In this document: piece after piece, positions 16,202 to 19,669 of the stretch
How positions within the stretch are numbered: position 1 is the first letter of the stretch
Layout: every line of letters begins with the position of its first letter
NCBI GenBank assembly: GCA_945896935.1
Contig: CAMDER010000016.1
Location: 1-19,669 of the forward strand
Reading direction: 5' to 3'
Length of the DNA stretch: 19,669 nt
Source of the DNA: Bifidobacterium breve
GTDB taxonomy: Bacteria; Actinomycetota; Acidimicrobiia; Acidimicrobiales; Ilumatobacteraceae
The notes under the pieces: generated by a model
Seen by the model: the letters and a program-made list of their open reading frames with translations, nothing else
What the model was told of the DNA's origin: nothing
The model's database searches: none
Translations under genes and position numbers: made by a program

Positions 16202-16317
16202 GTGTGGTGGCGGCCAGGCGATCTGCGGCACACGAGCGAATCCGCTGAAGGCTGCTACCTTCCGGTCCTGACCTGATTCACGGGAACCCGTTGCACAGGA
16301 CCCGACCGTCACCACAC
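16202..16317 (-). ncRNA. ffs: SRP RNA (4.5S-type small signal recognition particle RNA)
   Basis: The minus strand carries the diagnostic domain IV hairpin: GTCAGGACCGGAAGG followed by TAGCAGCC, with the GGAA tetraloop and the asymmetric loop that binds Ffh. The RNA is a long rod. Its ends, GTGTGGTGAC near 16317 and the complementary CCACCACAC near 16202, pair with each other. About 116 nt is within the range of the short bacterial form. With Ffh it targets nascent membrane proteins. Exact ends are estimated from the terminal pairing. It lies 31 bp after the exonuclease stop and 27 bp before tRNA-Ser(GGA), in the same direction. Confidence 0.94.
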
Positions 16318-16348
16318 TCGACAGGAGCCAAATGTTGCACGGGCAAGA

Positions 16349-17242
16349 CTACCTGCCTCGGGACCGAGCGAGACCAGCAGCTTTTTCAGCCAGTCGTGGG
16401 ATTCCGAGGTCGGCGCAAAAATCTGCGAACTCGGGAGTCGGTCCATTCCAGTGCCAGTCATCAACCTTGCCAACTGGGACATCGTTGACCGTCGTGGCAA
16501 TGCGACGAAAGAGGTAAGCCAAGTCGCGATTTTCGCTGAGAACTGCGGCCAACTTTGCTGCGCCACGTAGGCCGGGAACATCCCATTGACCAGCCGCATC
16601 AGGAATATCTTCAATACGTCCATATCGCGCCAAAACCGACGCCGCCGATTTTGCACCCCAACCCGTGAGGCCTGGAAATCCATCGGCGGTGTCACCAACG
16701 AGTCCGAGATAATCCGCGATACCCGAAGGCGGTACTCCAAATTTTTCCAGCACGGCCGCTTCATCAACTAAACCGTTTTCACCCTTACCCATTTTGCGAC
16801 GATCAATCTGCACAACTCGTGTGCCCTTCACACACTGACCAAGATCTTTATCAGGACTCAAGATCTGCACTTGTGTCACGCGAGCGTCTGCCTCAGCGAT
16901 TGCGGCTGCCGAAGATAGAGCATCATCGGCTTCGTATTCGACCATGGGCCACACCGTGATTCCCATTGATCGCAAGGCTTCTTCCATGATCGGGATCTGT
17001 CCCAAGATTTCGGGCTCCATACCTTCACTGGTTTTGTAGCCAGCCCACAGGTCATTGCGGAAACTTTCAATCACGTGATCACTAGCTACACCGATATATG
17101 TGGCGCCTTCGGTGAGCAATTGCATTGTCGAATTCAAGACACCAATCGTCGCGGCATTAGGCGCGGGCGTCGAAGAGCGAACTGCTTGGCCATAGTGCTG
17201 GCGATATAACTCATAGGTTCCATCAACAAGATGAACGATCAT
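16349..17242 (-). CDS. Stand-alone 5'-3' exonuclease (DNA polymerase I N-terminal domain type)
   Basis: The 297 residues match the 5'-nuclease domain of DNA polymerase I without any polymerase. Visible elements are HLVDGTYELYR (metal-binding Asp7), GYKTSEG (69-74), EYEADDAL (102-109, acidic metal site), LSPDKDLGQCV (129-138), GLVGDTADGFPGL (180-192) and the helix-hairpin-helix region GWGAKSAASVLARYG (195-209). The expected activity is 5' flap or RNA-primer removal during replication and repair. ATG 17242 is chosen because GGAAG lies 7 nt upstream. A TTG further out gives a low-complexity extension. It is divergent from the hemolysin III-like gene across a 100-bp region and is followed by the SRP RNA on the same strand. 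Many actinobacteria carry such a protein besides full-length PolA. Confidence 0.9.
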   Translation of the reverse strand: MIVHLVDGTYELYRQHYGQAVRSSTPAPNAATIGVLNSTMQLLTEGATYIGVASDHVIESFRNDLWAGYKTSEGMEPEILGQIPIMEEALRSMGITVWPMVEYEADDALSSAAAIAEADARVTQVQILSPDKDLGQCVKGTRVVQIDRRKMGKGENGLVDEAAVLEKFGVPPSGIADYLGLVGDTADGFPGLTGWGAKSAASVLARYGRIEDIPDAAGQWDVPGLRGAAKLAAVLSENRDLAYLFRRIATTVNDVPVGKVDDWHWNGPTPEFADFCADLGIPRLAEKAAGLARSRGR

Positions 17243-17258
17243 GTCAAAACTTCCGTTG

Positions 17259-17287
17259 TATTTACTTCCATTGTGCCCATTGACCAA
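17259..17287 (-). promoter_or_regulatory. Candidate promoter of the exonuclease gene
   Basis: On the minus strand TTGGTC (17287-17282) and TAAATA (17264-17259) are separated by 17 bp. Transcription from here would give a short leader that includes the GGAAG ribosome-binding site. Both boxes deviate from consensus. Confidence 0.3.
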
Positions 17288-17330
17288 AAGCGTAGCCCTG
17301 TGATGAACAGACTTTTCCTCCGATGTCGGT

Positions 17331-17336
17331 CACAAT
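17331..17336 (+). promoter_or_regulatory. Candidate -10 box for a leaderless hemolysin III-like transcript
   Basis: CACAAT ends exactly 6 nt before GTG 17343 and there is no ribosome-binding site in between. It is the same hexamer and spacing as before the amidohydrolase at 8819. Confidence 0.4.
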
Positions 17337-17342
17337 GGTGAA

Positions 17343-18005
17343 GTGAGTAAACCCCACGACCCCGCCATGCGACCGCTCCTACGGGGCTGGTCGCATTTGG
17401 TCTCGTTCCCGATCATGGTTGTGCTCGGCACTGTTTTATTGATCGTGGTCAATTTGCCTTTTAACTTGCTGTTATCGCTGCTCTTATATGTGGTCGGAAC
17501 TGCGACGATGTTTGGTGTCTCCGCGCTCTATCACCGCGTGCCGTGGAGGCCCAAAGCCAAAGCACTCATGCAACGCTTCGATCATTCGGCGATATTCCTC
17601 GCGATTGCTGGTGGCTACACGCCGGTTGCGGTGCTGTGTCTTGATGGTTGGACCCGATGGGCGGTTCTTGTTGGTGTCTGGGGCGGATCCGTCATTGGCA
17701 TCGCCATTCATTGGTTACCCAAAGTGCCCACGATTTGGCACGGCGCGAGTTACATGATTGTTAGTTGGTCGGCCATTGTCACCTTGCCGGCGTTGTGGCG
17801 TGGACTTGGCCATCTAGGTTTTGCACTCATTTTGTCGGGCGGTGTGTGTTACACCATCGGCGCAATTGCGTTAGCAACGAAACGACCTAATCCGTGGCCC
17901 AAGGTTTTTGGTTTCCACGAGATTTTTCATGCGTTCACTGTGGTTGCTGCTGGCTTACAGTTCGCGGCCATCGCCGGAATTGTTGCCCCGCGCCTCGCCG
18001 CTTGA
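17343..18005 (+). CDS. Hemolysin III / PAQR-family seven-helix membrane protein
   Basis: The 220-residue product is an integral membrane protein with about seven hydrophobic helices. Family motifs are present: FGVSALYHR (58-65), QRFDHSAIFLAIAGGYTP (77-94) and VFGFHEIFHAFTVVAAG (188-204). The residues thought to coordinate zinc in this superfamily are visible: His64, Asp80 and His81, His192 and His196. Members include Bacillus hemolysin III and E. coli YqfA, and eukaryotic relatives are adiponectin/progestin receptors with possible hydrolase (ceramidase-like) activity. The bacterial function is poorly known and toxicity should not be assumed. The GTG start has no ribosome-binding site but has a -10-like CACAAT 6 nt upstream. 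It ends 4 bp before the convergent stop of the small RHH-like gene. Confidence 0.88.
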   Translation: MSKPHDPAMRPLLRGWSHLVSFPIMVVLGTVLLIVVNLPFNLLLSLLLYVVGTATMFGVSALYHRVPWRPKAKALMQRFDHSAIFLAIAGGYTPVAVLCLDGWTRWAVLVGVWGGSVIGIAIHWLPKVPTIWHGASYMIVSWSAIVTLPALWRGLGHLGFALILSGGVCYTIGAIALATKRPNPWPKVFGFHEIFHAFTVVAAGLQFAAIAGIVAPRLAA

Positions 18006-18009
18006 GAAC

Positions 18010-18186
18010 TCACTTTTCCGATAGTTCATCTTCAAGTTCGCGGATGTACTCCTCTAAACCTTCACGAGATTTTTCACGTTCAACGACAGCCCTCACCGCA
18101 ACCTGCAGCATTTCCGATAAGGGAAGGTCTCGGCTCGCAGCCGCTTCCAGCAAATCATCGGGCAGAAAAACTTCAACGTTCGGCAC
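18010..18186 (-). CDS. Small ribbon-helix-helix-like DNA-binding protein (CopG/antitoxin type), 58 codons
   Basis: A short minus-strand frame starts at GTG 18186 with AAGG 8 nt upstream and ends TGA at 18010. The product begins MPNVEVFLPDDLLEAAASRD and continues LPLSEMLQVAVRAVVERE, ending in a charged helix rich in Glu. The pattern is a basic-strand start, LPDDLL, a turn with LPLSEML and then a long helix, as in ribbon-helix-helix proteins such as CopG, ParD or other antitoxins. Strong codon logic, a good ribosome-binding site and an acidic helical tail support it as real despite its size. No toxin gene is adjacent: the upstream neighbour is the divergent pilB-like gene and the downstream one is convergent. 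It could be a small regulator acting on the pilus promoter or an orphan antitoxin. Both roles are inference. Confidence 0.72.
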   Translation of the reverse strand: MPNVEVFLPDDLLEAAASRDLPLSEMLQVAVRAVVEREKSREGLEEYIRELEDELSEK

Positions 18187-18267
18187 AGAGGTGACCTTAC
18201 TCCCAGAAATTTCGGTCTGGAAATTCCCAGTTCGTCAAGGGATTGTTAAGAAGGGGTCCAGTCGGTT

Positions 18268-18285
18268 GAGGAGGGCGATCCCATG
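18268..18285 (+). promoter_or_regulatory. Strong ribosome-binding site with an ATG out of frame with pilB
   Basis: GAGGAGGG (18268-18275) lies 7 nt before ATG 18283. This ATG opens a 32-codon frame (MTDRHPCLIGPRPK onward) that ends TAG at 18379-18381 and overlaps the start of pilB in a different frame. A heptamer CCCAAAG at 18318-18324 reads C-CCA-AAG in this frame, the X-XXY-YYZ form of a -1 slippery site. A -1 shift there enters the pilB frame exactly. Alternatives are a leader peptide coupled to pilB or a one-base deletion. Confidence 0.6.
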
Positions 18286-18299
18286 ACCGATAGACACCC

Positions 18300-19568
18300 G
18301 TGTTTAATCGGTCCGCGCCCAAAGAATCAGCAGTCCTCAAAGAGTCGACCGCCCCAGACGTCTCAACTAAGGCTCGGGTAGCCGAACAGTCACATAACGA
18401 TGACGACGGGCCGGTCGTCCAAATGGTCACCTCGCTCGTGAGCCAGGGGCTTCGCGACAGAGCATCTGACATTCACGTCGAACCCCTCAACGATGTCTTG
18501 CGTATTCGTTATCGCATTGATGGCAACTTGGTTGAAGCACAAACGCTTCCACTGCACATGCACTCAAGTTTGGTGAGCCGCCTCAAGATCATGGCTGGTA
18601 TGAATATCGTCGAGCGCCGCCGACCACAAGACGGCCAGTTCTCAACAACGGTTGACGGCCGCGAAGTCGATGTACGCGTCGCCACTGTCTCAACTGTCTT
18701 CGGCGAAAAACTCGTGATGCGACTTCTTGACAAGCGTCGTTCAACAATTGGACTCAGCGAACTCGGAATGCCCAAGGACACTCACGAAATGTATTCGCAA
18801 ATGGTGCGCTCGCCTTTTGGCATGGTGATTTGTGCTGGCCCCACTGGTGCTGGCAAAACCACCACTCTGTACGCATCACTCATGGAGATCAATGACATTG
18901 GCAAGAATGTCACGACTATTGAAGACCCCGTTGAATATGTGTTCCCCGGAATCAACCAAGTTCAAACCAACGAACAAGCTGGTCTCACATTTGCGACCGG
19001 GCTACGTGCGTTGTTACGTCAAGATCCCGACGTCATCTTGGTTGGTGAAATCCGCGATGCCGACACCGCTCGCATCGCTGTCCAATCTGCATTGACTGGT
19101 CACTTTGTTTTGTCATCACTCCACGGCACCGATGCAGCCGCTGCTCTGCATCGCCTGCTTGACATGGGCATTGAAGCATTCCTCATTGCTTCATCAGTGA
19201 TGGGTGTGATTGGTCAACGCTTGTTACGCCGCATTTGCGATTCATGCAAACAGCCCTACGAACCAAACTCCGAAGAAATGGCTTTGTTTCAGCACCATCT
19301 TCCCAACAGTGACAAAACACTTTTCTTTCATGGTGCTGGTTGTAATGACTGCTCACAAACTGGATATCGCGATCGCATCGGTGTTTATGAGTTGCTCAAG
19401 ATTTCACCGGCGATTCGTCAACTCGTTGTCGAACATGCCACGACCGAACGAGTGCGTCAATGTGCAATTGGTGAAGGTATGCGCCCGATGATTGCTGAGG
19501 CCGTCAACTTGGTTGATGGTGATATCACCACAGTCGCTGAAGTCATCAGAACTCTCTACGTGGCCTGA
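18300..19568 (+). CDS. pilB: Type IV pilus/type II secretion assembly ATPase (PilB/GspE-like), lacking the N-terminal domain
   Basis: This 422-residue hexameric ATPase drives pilin assembly at the cytoplasmic face of the membrane. Visible motifs are the N2-like region DRASDIHVEPLNDVLRIRYR (53-72), RRRPQDGQF (106-114), Walker A GPTGAGKT (180-187), Asp box TIEDPVEYV (206-214), Walker B VILVGEIRD (245-253), His box LSSLHGTDA (271-279), and two CxxC pairs (C313/C316 and C348/C351) that mark PilB/GspE rather than PilT. Full PilB is about 550 residues. The N-terminal MshEN-type domain is missing here, and a stop lies just upstream of GTG 18300. That GTG has no ribosome-binding site, whereas a strong one serves an ATG 17 nt earlier in another frame, so the true start may involve a frameshift. 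pilC follows after 11 bp. Confidence 0.88.
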   Translation: MFNRSAPKESAVLKESTAPDVSTKARVAEQSHNDDDGPVVQMVTSLVSQGLRDRASDIHVEPLNDVLRIRYRIDGNLVEAQTLPLHMHSSLVSRLKIMAGMNIVERRRPQDGQFSTTVDGREVDVRVATVSTVFGEKLVMRLLDKRRSTIGLSELGMPKDTHEMYSQMVRSPFGMVICAGPTGAGKTTTLYASLMEINDIGKNVTTIEDPVEYVFPGINQVQTNEQAGLTFATGLRALLRQDPDVILVGEIRDADTARIAVQSALTGHFVLSSLHGTDAAAALHRLLDMGIEAFLIASSVMGVIGQRLLRRICDSCKQPYEPNSEEMALFQHHLPNSDKTLFFHGAGCNDCSQTGYRDRIGVYELLKISPAIRQLVVEHATTERVRQCAIGEGMRPMIAEAVNLVDGDITTVAEVIRTLYVA

Positions 19569-19579
19569 TTGGACTTCTG

Positions 19580-19669
19580 ATGCCTAGGTTCGCTTACAGC
19601 GCAATAAACAACGAAGGAGTCACCGTTGAAGGTGACACCAAAGCCGACAGCATCGGCGATGCACGAGCT
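19580..19669 (+). CDS. pilC: PilC/GspF-like inner-membrane platform protein, N-terminal fragment
   Basis: Thirty codons are visible before the window ends. They read MPRFAYSAINNEGVTVEGDT and then an Asp/Ala-rich helix start (KADSIGDARA). This is the characteristic opening of PilC/GspF proteins (a YxAxxxxGxxxxG pattern followed by a helix). It starts 11 bp after the pilB stop on the same strand, as expected for the partner platform protein. Only the start is seen, so the family call rests on this short match and on context. Confidence 0.78.
   Translation, partial: MPRFAYSAINNEGVTVEGDTKADSIGDARA

Noticed and set aside
18010..18186. A complete toxin-antitoxin pair
   Set aside because: Only the antitoxin-like protein is seen. 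Both neighbours belong to other families and no second small frame fits a toxin.
18197..18472. 91-codon minus-strand frame opposite the start of pilB
   Set aside because: It is antisense to the pilB N-terminus and in a different frame from the better-supported RHH-like gene, with no domain.

Overview
The window (about 50% GC by eye) looks like the chromosome of an actinobacterium. The main evidence is the gene order dnaK-grpE-dnaJ-hspR with a MerR-type HspR, an HspR operator (HAIR) upstream of dnaK, an actinobacterial-style heat-shock cluster that also contains clpB, apparently leaderless genes, and lipoprotein peptidases of the kind common in that phylum. The moderate GC and the type IV pilus genes would fit a planktonic Acidimicrobiia-like lineage, but the class is an inference. 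Nothing indicates a phage, plasmid, insertion sequence or CRISPR array.

Layout. (1) 1-1217, plus strand: the end of an ABC permease gene and its ATPase (PotA/FbpC-like importer). (2) 8588-1221, minus strand: a compact, co-directional run dnaK, grpE, dnaJ, hspR, a DUF3445/HODM-like gene and clpB, with gaps of 7-25 bp. It is preceded by a HAIR-type inverted repeat at 8697-8717, so HspR probably represses the whole run, including its own gene and clpB. The unexpected member is the heme-dependent N-demethylase-like protein between hspR and clpB. (3) 8589-8818: a divergent control region with the HAIR site, a leader hairpin and a 48-bp near-perfect palindrome. (4) 8819-10576, plus: an amidohydrolase of the D-aminoacylase type, converging on a minus-strand ABC exporter (12429-10573) with which it shares its CTAG stop. 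(5) 12455-15523, plus: two tandem paralogous lipoprotein alpha/beta hydrolases (TAP-like peptidases). (6) 16319-15530, minus: a translation/secretion RNA array of SRP RNA, tRNA-Ser(GGA), tadA and tRNA-Ser(CGA). The tadA start codon shares a base with the CCA end of the tRNA before it. (7) 17242-16349, minus: a stand-alone 5'-3' exonuclease. Divergent from it is a hemolysin III/PAQR-like membrane protein (17343-18005). (8) 18186-18010, minus: a 58-codon ribbon-helix-helix-like gene. (9) 18300-19669, plus: a pilB-like ATPase lacking the usual N-terminal domain, then the start of pilC.

How it works together. Region 2 is a heat-shock module: DnaK/DnaJ/GrpE and ClpB form the bichaperone disaggregation system, and HspR senses free DnaK. 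Regions 4 and 5 suggest peptide and amino-acid-derivative scavenging (secreted lipoprotein peptidases plus a deacylase). Region 6 groups serine tRNAs, a tRNA-editing enzyme and the SRP RNA. Region 9 begins a type IV pilus or secretion operon.

The best candidates for something new are: the HODM-like gene in the heat-shock run; the tRNA-CCA/ATG overlap at tadA; the out-of-frame strong ribosome-binding site and possible -1 slippery site at the start of pilB; the large palindrome between dnaK and the amidohydrolase; and a repeated leaderless-start layout (a -10-like hexamer exactly 6 nt before the start codon). No stretch over 300 bases lacks a gene.
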